This document shows positions 59,301 through 63,645 of a stretch of DNA of 64,000 nt, one piece after another. The notes beneath the pieces are model-generated. The model saw nothing but the letters and a program-made list of their open reading frames with translations, did not search any database and was not told the origin of the DNA. The first letter of the stretch is position 1. Every line of letters begins with the position of its first letter. The position numbers and the translations under genes were made by a program. Origin of the DNA: Streblospio benedicti (lineage: Eukaryota > Annelida > Polychaeta > Spionida > Spionidae); the NCBI GenBank assembly GCA_019095985.1, contig CM032660.1, positions 32,585,043-32,649,042 of the forward strand, in the 5' to 3' direction.

Positions 59301-60205
59301 TTCATCAATTAATAATGCAGTTACTGTTTTGCTTGTTTCCTGTTTTCCTTGCAACCGATTCAATATGCTTTATTCTGTTGAACAAGTTGAAAAATATATA
59401 CTGTAATAAAGTGGATTGCAGTTATATGTGGACCTCATACTTGATATTATGGGAAATACGTGTATGTGGCGTGGGCCGTTTCCTCCAATCATATGCCAGT
59501 TACTTCCCCATATGCGGCATGCGATGTATTTGAGCAGACTCAGTAATGACACGACGCCGGATATTGTTCTGGATGTGAACTTATATATTATAGTTGAGTT
59601 CATAATGAACAAAAATTACTTCCACAGGTTTACGGAACTGTACAGGGTACACGTGTGCCTTTATTGTGTGTATGACGCAAAATGCAGAAATTTTCATATT
59701 CATCTTTCCTTGTTGAACGCTCCTTTGTGTATAAGCTGGCGCGGATGTGGTCATGATTAATCCATTCCACAGTGGTTTATCTCAATGAAAACGGCCAACT
59801 CAAGCAGAAAAAATACTTTACACACAAATAAAATAAGTAGTCTGATTATTGAATAGGATAGCAACTATTGTATCAGTATAAGCGATGCTCTCCCGAGCGA
59901 CCACATATGCCAACGCCATCTTTATACCTTGTGCAAACTCATCTTCTGCTGCATAACTTAAAAAATGCACAGTGCAGTCTGGTTTTATGAAATTAAATTA
60001 CATCCATATTCATTCGTGATATTTGCAGCTTGGGTTGTCGCCTGCTCCCCCGGCAGGGGTGGACCAGCGGGTGCTTCAGCTAGAGATGGAGAACGCCATG
60101 AAGCAGCAACAGATAGAGCACTTGCAGCAGCAGCTGGTGGAGATGAAGGTACGTCTGAAGGCGGGGGTTGGTTGTTCAAGGGCATTGGGCGAGGGAAGCG
60201 GTTGA
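4873..60205 (+). CDS. Cyclic nucleotide-gated cation channel subunit, 18-exon gene (whole span)
   Basis: Spliced gene for a six-transmembrane cation channel opened by intracellular cGMP or cAMP at the plasma or ciliary membrane. The joined exons give 655 residues to the end of the cyclic-nucleotide domain, then alternative tails (about 1085 or more, 1013, or 717 residues in total). Approximate order: disordered N-terminus 1-203, S1 229-249, S2 262-290, S3 312-329, S4 335-357 with spaced Arg/Lys, S5 362-389, pore 414-433 with filter TTIGD, S6 438-458, C-linker 459-542, binding domain 543-655. Exon phases match at every junction. The pore, C-linker and binding domain are CNG-type, and the nearest family I recall is the invertebrate CG3536/CG17922 group; that assignment is from memory. 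The gene may continue beyond 60148 into exons not found here. No promoter was identified. Two antisense genes sit in its introns. Confidence 0.93.
9677..9725 (+). repeat. (ATCA)n microsatellite
   Basis: Short array of atca/caat tetramers with interruptions (ggtcg, catt), in intron 1. Confidence 0.9.
9886..10948. repeat. ~1-kb segment with mirrored octamer/CRE termini
   Basis: The left border TATGCAAATAGACGC + TATGACGTCAC (9889-9914) is the reverse complement of the right border (10923-10946) with two small differences. Each carries ATGCAAAT (octamer-type) and TGACGTCA (CRE-type). The interior has no convincing ORF. It is either a non-autonomous element with ~24-bp inverted termini or a pair of regulatory sites. 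Confidence 0.55.
13074..13386. repeat. Two perfect small inverted repeats
   Basis: GCGTTAGTCTAAACT at 13074-13088 pairs with 13151-13165 (15 bp perfect), and GTGTCAATCGCAAAATTGAG at 13314-13333 pairs with 13367-13386 (20 bp perfect). A half copy of the second motif lies at 13034-13045. They are probably remnants of foldback elements, in intron 1. Confidence 0.75.
14479..16209 (-). CDS. TRIM protein: RING, B-box, coiled coil, probable beta-propeller
   Basis: Intronless 576-residue ORF, probably a cytoplasmic E3 ubiquitin ligase of the TRIM2/3/45/56-like type that is expanded in many marine invertebrates. The RING is at 15-60 (C15, C18, C34, H36, C39, C42, C57, C60), the B-box near 102-137 (C102, H105, C114, C117, C122, C125, H134, H137), and a coiled coil spans about 141-270 (NLVSSRDGLKNQTKIRLD region). 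The C-terminal ~280 residues contain repeating beta-rich blades (KLWVAFLTDGLVQIVDLEKK; NKILMIHNGT; DHIYVASDDPASVHIYSWQG) resembling a degenerate NHL-type propeller. The start MEDPSHPHLVDLVSCAVC fits the family. It lies antisense in intron 1 of the channel gene. Minus-strand AATAAA signals lie about 120 bases past the stop (near 14355). Its physiological substrate is unknown. Confidence 0.92.
   Translation of the reverse strand: MEDPSHPHLVDLVSCAVCYERFNECDHVPKSLPCLHNFCLGCLQMLNTVKMDEIIACPTCRQEFPVPSEGIESLPTSFVVLNLLNHVPEKTDNWRPTKPTLCALHPDNKCDFCCDNCRVPLCHDCIVNLNKSEHKHHNIRQLKAVAEELNTGIMDITKIVDAMCTESEKRFEELEKNLVSSRDGLKNQTKIRLDTVVQDANKWYSDTNNTIDKEFKVLMGQIREAKQKVKTQRIKVNLREVTIMQNKGLVEEVSNSLSALNSAIEQFKRSSFWPPSKWSVSVGSLTNEVTMVMGELTPRELTLPRMERFFFPENPVITFLCSSSLTRPSFMAVGLTVTEVVVAYTDETKLQKLDTKTNIACVTEENLPEGITYDCIKYILSDGCILLWNWDSGPTYILNSDLNVTNTIDKNYGYMIGAYSKLWVAFLTDGLVQIVDLEKKQMKKILRPPDGITWSRWLSVCKNPDNEETAVVDRDNKILMIHNGTNSLLHTCHLQFLPCACYAVSCSRDHIYVASDDPASVHIYSWQGVLLTSMDREQLRIQKGHYVWNIHAAGDKFVVATGPLGYAASVKMFQCL
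16210..17600. other. Channel intron 1, after the TRIM gene
   Basis: AT-rich, no coding signal. About 16796-16850 has loosely repeated 'gaccacct...aagacc' text of a kind also seen near 3264-3345, 26690-26790 and 28690-28775. Confidence 0.6.
17601..17936. mobile_element. MITE copy 1, TTAA-flanked
   Basis: 336 bp bounded by TTAA at both ends. Inverted termini AACCCGCTTTACACTATAGCG (left) and the complement of CTAGTGTAAAGCGGGTT (right). There is no ORF. It matches the 61855-62194 copy along its whole length in opposite orientation. TTAA target sites fit piggyBac-type mobilisation, which is inference. It sits just before channel exon 2. Confidence 0.9.
17977..18056 (+). CDS. CNG channel exon 2
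   Basis: Acceptor ccttgcag ends at 17976 and donor gtcagt starts at 18057. The first two bases complete an Asp codon with exon 1, then the exon reads HQHPAVPYSPIQQGAE followed by acidic residues ending NPEDE, phase 0 at the end. It is part of the disordered cytoplasmic N-terminus. The 3' end and donor are copied in the following tandem duplication. Confidence 0.8.
18045..18229 (+). repeat. 93-bp tandem duplication covering exon 2 end and donor
   Basis: The segment starting cctgaagacgaggtcag recurs 93 bases later as cctgaagacaaggtcaatag. The following intron text (cttctactgaga, tttctggaaag, ctgtaaa, gaatgacca) is also repeated. The first copy bears the true donor gag|gtcagt; the second is a decoy, aag|gtcaat. 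Divergence is near 15-20% by eye. Confidence 0.85.
18784..19020 (+). CDS. CNG channel exon 3
   Basis: Acceptor tctgtcag ends at 18783 and donor gttaga starts at 19021. It encodes 79 residues in phase 0: AVDMDEEHQQGATSS, a Gly/Thr/Ser-rich stretch, then MSESMQSLGDQSLRSGSG and WTKLRTTVK. The end is basic and probably the start of the more conserved pre-S1 region. An internal Met at 18793 could serve as a start in a shorter isoform. Confidence 0.85.
19487..19618 (+). CDS. CNG channel exon 4: basic pre-S1 segment
   Basis: Acceptor gattcag ends at 19486 and donor gtaatt starts at 19619. It encodes 44 residues in phase 0, including the basic run GKRRRKNSTLMRQDSFLKRF. Only this acceptor, among the nearby AGs, keeps the frame. 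KRRRKNS and RQDS look like possible kinase or membrane-proximal regulatory sites, which is inference. Confidence 0.87.
19954..20124 (+). CDS. CNG channel exon 5: S1 segment
   Basis: Acceptor ttgctacag ends at 19953 and donor gtcagt starts at 20125. The 57 residues in phase 0 include the pre-S1 motif FVINPDENFMFAWLCVV and the hydrophobic S1 helix through LYNLWTCIAREAFP. Similar NP..  F..W....  patterns mark the start of the membrane domain throughout CNG channels. Confidence 0.93.
20125..21471. other. Channel intron 5
   Basis: 1.35-kb AT-rich intron between the S1 and S2 exons. No exon, RNA gene or element was recognised. Confidence 0.75.
21472..22004 (+). CDS. CNG channel exon 6: S2 to pore filter
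   Basis: Acceptor ctttccag ends at 21471 and donor gtaagt starts at 22005, leaving phase 2 (GA). It encodes residues 261-437. These include S2 (DIYWMATDGLCDLVYLLDIG), S3 (NFLIDVLSLLPLDLIQFF), S4 (RFPRFLKAYRSYRFAYMVE), S5 (VANLSHVLFLGCHWFAAFYF) and the pore helix and filter (LYWSTLTLTTIGDLPPP). The filter carries Asp where vertebrate CNGA subunits carry Glu. The exon ends in the outer pore turret before S6. Confidence 0.97.
22876..23142 (-). CDS. Nested gene exon c, Cys-rich C-terminus
   Basis: 88 residues to the stop, beginning VYTHIKSGSCLNCSVIANTC. It contains twelve or so Cys and His, arranged as CxxC pairs in the order CLNC, CVKC, H..H, C, CLEC, H, CC, which fits one or two treble-clef or B-box-like zinc sites. 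The end (SITELKDRYYWYHRQM) is aromatic. The acceptor has a strong pyrimidine tract. Confidence 0.65.
   Translation of the reverse strand: MYTHIKSGSCLNCSVIANTCVKCNIEVHEHDGRKCRDYEAIARTCLECHRVVLNTEQSCCGRDNPAYSPPPTSITELKDRYYWYHRQM
22876..24885 (-). CDS. Nested antisense three-exon gene, unrecognised, repeats plus Cys-rich tail
   Basis: Minus-strand gene inside the channel's pore intron, about 453 residues. Exon a (24885-23955) ends at donor g|gtaaat in phase 1; exon b (23781-23618) starts after a pyrimidine-rich acceptor ending ttcag and ends at caa|gtaaaa in phase 0; exon c (23142-22876) starts after cttccctacag and ends in a stop. All phases agree. The start Met at 24885 has an in-frame stop upstream, though a 5' exon is possible. 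Exon a holds three Ser/Asn-rich repeats, then a basic and acidic linker. Exon b is compact (CDKLRRMNLVFGECPDLAIS, YWWLRKNN) and looks folded. Exon c has Cys pairs (CLNC, CVKC, C-x-DYEAIARTCLEC, SCC) typical of zinc-binding folds. I recognise no family. Non-coding origin is unlikely given three matching splice junctions. Confidence 0.68.
23618..23781 (-). CDS. Nested gene exon b
   Basis: 164 bp, 55 residues including the Val codon shared with exon a: VCDKLRRMNLVFGECPDLAI, SKAYWWLRKNNILHPHLFLH, WQDTDAFQSGCILYQ. Its composition is balanced with aromatic and hydrophobic residues, unlike exon a, so it is probably a globular helical segment. No family was recognised. Confidence 0.65.
23955..24885 (-). 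CDS. Nested gene exon a (repeat-bearing)
   Basis: Encodes 310 residues plus one base. Residues 9-189 form three ~57-63-residue units followed by a partial fourth. Then come GPTEIGPTNK mini-repeats and an acidic/Ser-rich linker ending SEDDITFGSPSWASFLA. The other frames of this stretch carry shorter ORFs that are shadows. Confidence 0.65.
24319..24861 (-). repeat. Three degenerate ~180-bp coding repeats in nested gene
   Basis: Units at 24861-24691, 24690-24508 and 24507-24319 share a pattern: R-x(3-5)-R or F, then S-N-x-x-N-W-[RM]-x-[SN], then K-x-x-W/I-K/R-[SK]-T, then I-x(4-6)-Y/F-K, then C-x-x-x-[DG]. They match better as protein than as DNA, and they keep the same frame, which supports coding use. 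Confidence 0.6.
27723..27971 (+). repeat. 127-bp tandem duplication
   Basis: Two copies of 127 bp (27723-27849 and 27850-27971) with few differences; shared text includes ttgcatcgtttaccttaaaa. A third start (gcaatg) follows. No coding content, in the pore intron. Confidence 0.88.
35174..35222 (+). repeat. Poly-C followed by (CA)n
   Basis: About 16 C followed by an imperfect CA array (cacacacacacattcacacacactgacacac). Compound microsatellite in the pore intron. Confidence 0.92.
35728..35913. mobile_element. Foldback element with ~50-bp arms
   Basis: Outer arms acaattatatataatt / aattatatataattgt and inner arms gaaacatacttgctgacg / catcagcaagtatgtttc are inverted around a short core containing cctgtcaggtgttcatcag. 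The whole could fold into one hairpin. It lies in the pore intron about 650 bp before the S6 exon. Confidence 0.7.
36568..36626 (+). CDS. CNG channel exon 7: S6 helix
   Basis: Acceptor cttttgcag ends at 36567 and donor gtaagt starts at 36627. With exon 6 it completes Glu, then reads YLFTIVSYLIGVFVFATIVG, the whole S6 gate helix in one 59-bp exon. FATIVG is the classic CNG S6 end. The exon is separated from the pore exon by a 14.6-kb intron. Confidence 0.95.
37198..37275 (+). repeat. (CTG)26 microsatellite
   Basis: A pure run of 26 CTG triplets, preceded by five CTTCTG hexamers (37165-37200). It lies in the intron after the S6 exon. ORFs through it (poly-Ala, poly-Gln) are artefacts of the repeat. 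Confidence 0.97.
37437..37492 (+). repeat. (CAG)18 microsatellite facing the CTG run
   Basis: About 18 AGC/CAG triplets on the + strand, 161 bases after the CTG run and complementary to it. The pair forms an inverted repeat of triplets. Confidence 0.97.
38385..38446 (+). CDS. CNG channel exon 8: start of C-linker
   Basis: Acceptor ttttcag ends at 38384 and donor gtgagt starts at 38447. It completes Gly and reads QVGSVITNRNASRQEFERLL, phase 0 at the end. The pattern G.VGS.ITN.NA.R.EF is the conserved A' helix of the CNG C-linker, which couples ligand binding to the gate. Confidence 0.94.
39170..39340. repeat. Dispersed repeat rich in ATCCCACATCCC motifs
   Basis: Contains several degenerate units (tcccacatccct, tactacatccct, ttcccacatccc, atcccatgtccc) spaced by T-rich text. 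The reverse complement of this pattern recurs at 47289-47490, so it is an interspersed family with internal near-tandem units. Confidence 0.65.
40222..40310 (+). CDS. CNG channel exon 9: C-linker
   Basis: Acceptor tcccgcag ends at 40221 and donor gtaagc starts at 40311. It reads DGAKAYMRNHNVPVNMQRRV then QRWYDYAWS, phase 2. The motif YM...NVP..MQ.RV..WYDY.W is the conserved B'-C' region of CNG C-linkers. Confidence 0.95.
41374..41840. mobile_element. Foldback element with ~160-bp arms
   Basis: The left arm 41374-41533 and right arm ~41664-41840 are reverse complements, for example ttccatgttctacttctgct versus agcagaagtagaacatggaa. The arms match for most of their length with small gaps. A direct copy of the left flank (cttgaaattctgtatgca) also occurs inside at 41627. 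It is non-coding, in the C-linker intron. Confidence 0.8.
43748..43994. mobile_element. hAT-like MITE with ~20-bp inverted termini
   Basis: The left end taatggtgcgttcgtgtgct pairs with the complement of the right end aggcacgggaatgcagcatta with a few mismatches. About 247 bp, no coding capacity. It has internal palindromic bits (gagctt...aactcgg). Terminal style and length recall hAT MITEs; family assignment is uncertain. Confidence 0.55.
44224..44308 (+). repeat. (GTAA)n microsatellite
   Basis: About 85 bp of aagt/gtaa tetramers with a few aaag interruptions, in the intron before exon 10. Each unit contains a GTAAG donor-like core on the + strand. Confidence 0.95.
44531..44633 (+). CDS. CNG channel exon 10: C-linker end
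   Basis: Acceptor cacttccag ends at 44530 and donor gtgaga starts at 44634. It completes Arg, then reads GRMNGGGDINSLGLLPDKLK and TELALHVNLETLKK. The GGGDIN insertion before LLPDKLKTELALHVNL is what most recalls the invertebrate CG3536-type subunits. That comparison is from memory. Confidence 0.95.
44634..46959. other. Channel intron 10
   Basis: 2.3-kb intron with only chance ORFs and no recognised element. Confidence 0.7.
46960..47114 (+). CDS. CNG channel exon 11: first half of cyclic-nucleotide domain
   Basis: Acceptor gcctccag ends at 46959 and donor gtatgt starts at 47115, phase 2. It reads VTIFQECEPEFLHDLVLKMK then AFIFTPGDLICRKGEVAREM and FIIADGLLEVI. The P-G-D-ICRKGE....MFII run is the conserved beta-roll start of CNG binding domains. 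Confidence 0.96.
47289..47490. repeat. Inverted relative of the 39170 repeat
   Basis: Degenerate ggatgtgggat/gatatgggaaat units with A-rich spacers, the complement of the 39170 pattern. It ends with attgacacattaaaacctcc; a similar acatcaaaacctccct occurs at 39581-39595. Confidence 0.65.
48140..48226 (+). CDS. CNG channel exon 12: ligand-binding cassette
   Basis: Acceptor ctgtttcag ends at 48139 and donor gtgaga starts at 48227. It completes Ser, then reads DSGEVLTQMSAGDFFGEIGI and LNLDGGVNR. FGEI (Glu near residue 611) and the NR start of NRRTA form the phosphate-binding cassette that contacts the cyclic nucleotide. Confidence 0.96.
50277..50373 (+). CDS. CNG channel exon 13: end of binding domain
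   Basis: Acceptor ccctctacag ends at 50276 and donor gtcagt starts at 50374, phase 0. It completes Arg and reads RTADVRSVGYSELFVLSRED then VLSALKDHPEAE. The Arg-Thr pair of RRTA is present; Thr at this site favours cGMP in known CNG channels. The exon ends at the C-helix, where two alternative exons can follow. Confidence 0.95.
51325..51513 (+). CDS. CNG channel alternative exon 14A, splice or read-through end
   Basis: Acceptor attgtag ends at 51324, phase 0. It reads SILIDHGRKRLIGIRAKNEK, then a basic stretch, RNTFLLIPKEEANPSPITNL and LGVRLPG. A donor (cag|gtactg) ends it at 51506 in phase 2, which joins exon 15 exactly in frame. If the donor is not used, reading continues through Arg-Tyr to TGA at 51511-51513 and makes a 717-residue protein. 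GRKRL...R is the form I recall after the binding domain in related insect subunits, so 14A is probably the ancestral exon. Confidence 0.85.
   Translation, partial: SILIDHGRKRLIGIRAKNEKDEQAGKIGSKTPRRNTFLLIPKEEANPSPITNLLGVRLPGRY
53078..54154 (+). CDS. CNG channel alternative terminal exon 14B
   Basis: Acceptor tctttctag ends at 53077 and the frame is open for 358 residues to TAG at 54152-54154. It joins exon 13 in phase 0 and begins AVIKKCASKRLQELSEHNKK, resembling exon 14A (KRL spacing, then N-K-K) and the helix that follows other CNG binding domains. The rest is acidic and Ser/Thr/Asn-rich, without a recognised domain: SDDNSSPGHD, GGEDDDELGMDD, VVSSSTELNSYDET. Splicing 14A into 14B would give an early stop, so the two are mutually exclusive. 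Possible poly(A) signals AATAAA lie near 54366 and 54566. The long open frame in AT-rich surroundings supports real coding use. Confidence 0.82.
   Translation, partial: AVIKKCASKRLQELSEHNKKTKEKSSTASKNGLSPSPLKTIIGRSSEIITNMMALGEVQETTGNKTESDDHASAGVVESDDNSSPGHDCQLSSEDYVNSLIAFQQTELARRKMADMEKQDGRCQKNMGLRGILKRIIGTQNGSEESSKTHNNNNGRVYYSLGGEDDDELGMDDLKRCDPMGAEHESDGNTEYTCILSPISDTSASLVMEKQDANGQKYGNGGHAEKQSPHPVIVVSSSTELNSYDETKDNLKAKRPVSLKSSSTNNVSIDKTTTMTKANSAAYVPIASENSTAMSQSTIFNEDQPSINHDPGGEMCYGSPNVLDTKKKSRSYEPVCQRYLHTVFDGRPWRSSEAVNTQ
54155..57142. other. 3' UTR of exon 14B, then introns around exon 15
   Basis: The first few hundred bases are probably the 3' UTR of the 14B isoform, with candidate AATAAA at 54366-54371 and 54566-54571. 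The rest, apart from exon 15, is AT-rich intron without recognised features. Confidence 0.5.
55572..55747 (+). CDS. CNG channel exon 15
   Basis: Acceptor tttctacag ends at 55571 and donor gtcagt starts at 55748. With exon 14A it completes Ser, then reads CRNKSYETDFDTELDLGDDA, STIKLEMQPMNGDLLARNTS and WKKAVIRQTSLGMPITHI, phase 1. This is cytoplasmic tail with no known domain. GC-rich codon use contrasts with the flanking introns. Confidence 0.85.
57143..57239 (+). CDS. CNG channel exon 16
   Basis: Acceptor ctatttacag ends at 57142 and donor gtgagg starts at 57240. It completes Gly, then reads LPTPLSEESAYLLGEMAPRT and TQSEGGNGGDH, phase 2. It is part of the C-terminal tail and is unlike any known domain. 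Confidence 0.82.
57772..58486 (+). CDS. CNG channel exon 17: long disordered tail
   Basis: Acceptor ccattttcag ends at 57771 and donor gtgagt starts at 58487, phase 0. It completes Arg and encodes about 238 residues: RGSHNTLDTDVSDDAKLDSE, a run of HNST tetrapeptides, then SHSFRMTNRQTRAEVVASEA and RDLLNSLMECVSTALHQHM. The last segment is hydrophobic and helical and leads into the coiled-coil exon. The bulk is Ser/Thr/His/Asn-rich and probably disordered. Confidence 0.85.
57896..57973 (+). repeat. In-frame 12-bp coding minisatellite (HNST repeats)
   Basis: About six imperfect 12-base units (cacaacagtact and variants) encode His-Asn-Ser-Thr repeats in channel exon 17. Units differ mainly at silent positions (aac/aat, agt/agc), so the array has diverged while keeping its peptide. 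Each Asn-Ser-Thr would be a sequon, but this part of the protein is cytoplasmic. Confidence 0.85.
58487..60028. other. Channel intron 17
   Basis: 1.5-kb AT-rich intron before the coiled-coil exon. No gene or element was recognised. Confidence 0.7.
60029..60205 (+). CDS. CNG channel exon 18: C-terminal coiled coil
   Basis: Acceptor atttgcag ends at 60028, phase 0. It reads LGLSPAPPAGVDQRVLQLEM then ENAMKQQQIEHLQQQLVEMK. Hydrophobic residues spaced as heptads (V, L, M, M, I, L, L, M) suggest a parallel coiled coil like the C-terminal leucine zipper that sets subunit stoichiometry in CNGA channels. A donor (gtacgt) follows at 60149. Without it the frame runs 18 more residues to TGA at 60203-60205, with AATAAA near 60489. 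Which end is used cannot be decided here. Confidence 0.8.
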   Translation, partial: LGLSPAPPAGVDQRVLQLEMENAMKQQQIEHLQQQLVEMKVRLKAGVGCSRALGEGSG

Positions 60206-61324
60206 TGTTTTTGTAGACATTGCACCAGTGACATGAAGCAACAGCAGATTTGACCAGCTACAGCAACAGCATTTAGAATTTAAGACTCAGTGGAAGTGGT
60301 CAGTGGTTAATGGTGCCTTATGTGGGTCAGTTATAAGGGGAATAAATGCCTCAGAAATATATGTTTAAATCCATTCACACATGATCGGGCCATCGAATAC
60401 TTAACCATTGTGCTTGTCGCTTTTGTGCCAAAAACTGTAACTAACCTTGCCATCTACTGACAATAATGGTGTTATGTTTAAAACACTCAATAAATAAATA
60501 AATGGTTATGGTAACATTTCTTCATAAATTGTTATCATGATAATCATTGTGTATGGTTTCATCTGCTAGTTTGACATATATTATGCTCCGTGTTGTAAAA
60601 TACTGTATATGGAGCAGTTAACTTGAATTTTGCATGAAAATGACCTTTGTTAAGCGTGACATATAGTTAGTTAGTTCCGTATCTTGCACAAACGAGAAAA
60701 GAAATCATCGTGATTTTCTTTTAATTCTAGATAGATGCGTTGCTAATTAGACTGTATGATTGACAAGAAATGTCTAATATACTGTTATGACCAGATCAGT
60801 TACTGTTGACGCGGTTGCTGGCTAGTTTGAATATTAGTGGACTGTTGTTTGTCATTTATTGCAATGCAGTCGCAGACTGTGACTCACAGTGGCTTAACAT
60901 AATTATGAAATGTCATTTAGAATAGACTAATGGCATGTGAACGAAAATATAGCCAATACAATAAACAGAATTCAACAAATAATGGTATCCACCCTTTCAA
61001 AAATCATGAGCAAAACTTAGCAACATTCGGCGGAAAGAGCATGTTAGCAGAAATATGTCGGGGGAAAAATAGTCTCCCAATAATGGCGGCACTTGTCTAG
61101 CTGTCAACAATCACGTCACGTGGTGTCACTTGGTGTCACGTGGTGCCAAGATGCGGGAAGTCGGCTCTCAAGCGCAGCCATTAGGCGCCACACTGGCTGT
61201 GCGGCTGTTTCTTTTCACAGTAACTACTATATTCAGCAATGATATGCACTACATCTTATGTACGCTCCAGATCATCCATATTTGGGAGCATAATATCTGG
61301 CATAGCGTTGGATGAAGCTACTCT

Positions 61325-61442
61325 AAGGGGGGGGGGGGGCGCACTTTGGGATTTTATGAAAAACCCTATGAAAATGAAGTATTTTGGTGGGAAAAGGGGA
61401 GGGGGCCCGCGCCCCCACGCCCCCTCCCTGGATCTGCCTATG
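61325..61442. repeat. Interspersed G/C-rich repeat, copy 1
   Basis: Poly-G, then tgaaaatgaagtattttggt, then G-rich and C-rich blocks ending ctggatctgcctat. The same order recurs at 63496-63645; a reversed fragment lies at 12935-12975 and a partial at about 42510-42553. This suggests an old interspersed family. Confidence 0.65.
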
Positions 61443-61854
61443 AAATGTGATGCTATGGAATGATTGAAATGCGTTTGTAAATGCGTTTAAATATGGTTCT
61501 TATTGTCGCCATGTAAATGTAAACATAAAACATCTATAAAGCTTACCTAAGGTTTCCTTCAGAGGGTGAATGTACTGTCTTACCACAATATTGTGATGAT
61601 GAGGCACTGTCAGGTCACTAGCCTCTCATTGACCTTGACATTTGGCAAGTCCTTATTACATACCATATTTGCAATAAGTGTCAAAACGATGTACCCGAGA
61701 TTCATTGCGAACATGTATTTGTTGACGTTGTACGGCCGAAATTGGGGGGTAAAGCTTGGTTATAATTATTGGTGTGTACAGTAGGCCTACAACCTTGTTA
61801 TGTATTAGGGACACTTGCGATGGAAATCTGACGTGGCCCAGAAAATTAGTAACT

Positions 61855-62194
61855 TTAAACCCGCTTTACACTTGAGCGATCATGAGCGAACCCGTGCAGC
61901 GCATCTGCATGTACTATGTCACGTCATCAACTTGGACGTTTTGTGGCGGCATTGAACGTAGTAAAAATACATGGTACGACAAGTTGCTAAGGCAAACGGA
62001 GTGTTACTTATATGTGTGAATGTTCTGCGATCAATAGATGCATAACTATTGGAAGCAAACTTTAACCAACGTGAATGTTCGTTCAAAATTTTTGAACATT
62101 TTTAAAATTTCCTAACGAATTTACCAGTTTGCCAGTGCACGTAGAGCTACGTGCGTGGAATTCGGAATTCGCTATAGTGTAAAGCGGGGTTTAA
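61855..62194. mobile_element. MITE copy 2, TTAA-flanked
   Basis: 340-bp sister of the 17601 element, reversed. It starts TTAA-ACCCGCTTTACACTTGAG and ends GTGTAAAGCGGGGT-TTAA. Internal matches include tggcggcattgaacgtagta and cacgtagagctacgt. Divergence by eye is moderate (roughly 10-15%), so the copies are not recent sisters. Confidence 0.9.
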
Positions 62195-63495
62195 GGAGGT
62201 GCTGGCGAAAGGCACCTAAATATAGAATGTTCAAACGAATTTAGCTGAGGGATCTGAAAATCATGTCATAGTGGATTAATTTTGTCATACCCGCTGGCTC
62301 ATAAAAATGGTACATGAAGCCCCATTAATTAAACAGAATTGCAGATCCTGTGTTGAATAGTAACTGCGTGCTTGACTAGTATTTATTTTCATATTCATTT
62401 CTTTTTAGTCTTATACGTACACAAAAGTTGAGTTAATCAGTTTGTGTATAATTTTATTTCACCATGAAACGATTGCCATATAGACTTGTAAAGGAAATTC
62501 ACAGAATATAATGAAAAGGCTCGTGTGTGAAGTGGTTGCGTGCGCATATGTGCGAATTCGAGTTTGTGGTTGAGGAGAAGGCGAGCCTCTGTGATTAGAT
62601 GACACACAGTTGACACTTGGGTTCTCTGATGACAAGACGCGGTGCCTCATAAAGGACAAATGTCACGGTCACATGCCGCCTCCACCGCAACGGGCTCAAA
62701 GGAGATAGGGGATTGAGGGGGCAGGCGGTAATGTGGTGTCCCGGGGAGAGTTATTCGTCTGAAATGTCACTATTTTGTGGAAGTATGTCTTTCATTGCGT
62801 GTCCTCTCTAGTTTTTACCTGTGTGCACTTTTATTTCAAATACTTGCTCTTTTATCAAATGGTATCTTATATGCTATCGCCTATATCCCAATGAGTTTTT
62901 AGAAACCTGAATATGTAGAGTTTTTATTTCAAATACATTGACTTGACGATATTTATATGTAGAAAAATAATTAAAACGTTATAATTTTGTACATGGATTG
63001 CAGGTATCCTGAGTAAATGGAAAAGATCAACTGAGCTTACGCCTTAACAAGATCTTCAAGAACAACACGTATAACAACTGAGAATATCATTCATGTAAAA
63101 ATAAGTACCAACAAAAATGTGTTCGCTTTATGCGTTTGATAATATTTACATCACAGGAGGATTTTTCTCTACATCAGTCAATATGGCCGCTGCATGCATA
63201 CATTACAAGTAAATAAAAGACTGTGATAAAAGGAGATCCCTGGTTTTTGAATCATACAAATTAGATTGATGCCAAAATTGAATCATGTCTGCATTTCAAA
63301 GGCGTTCTGACAAAAGAGATTTCCTATGCACAATGACGTGTGTTGAAGGAAGCACAGCAACCTTAGTTCGTTTAAAAACATAGAATACATACAATGCAAA
63401 AACAGACACTCCCGCCTAAGTTTTTAAGGAATTGATTTACTTTTTATTACTCATAATTGCGCTGAGTTTAACCTGTTAACATATTTAATGTTCAG

Positions 63496-63645
63496 TGGCA
63501 GATCCATGTTTTTTGGAAACTTAAAAGGAAAAAAGGGGTGGGGCGCGAACTTAAGGGATTTCACAAAAAAATGAAAATGAAGTATTTTGGTGGGGAAAGG
63601 GGATGCGCGCCCCCCTGCGCCCCCTCCCGCCCCGGACCTGCCTCT
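63496..63645. repeat. Interspersed G/C-rich repeat, copy 2
   Basis: Same order as the 61325 copy: aggaaaaaaggggtggggc, atgaaaatgaagtattttgg, a C-rich block, then ggacctgcctctg. It has no ORF beyond chance. Confidence 0.65.
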
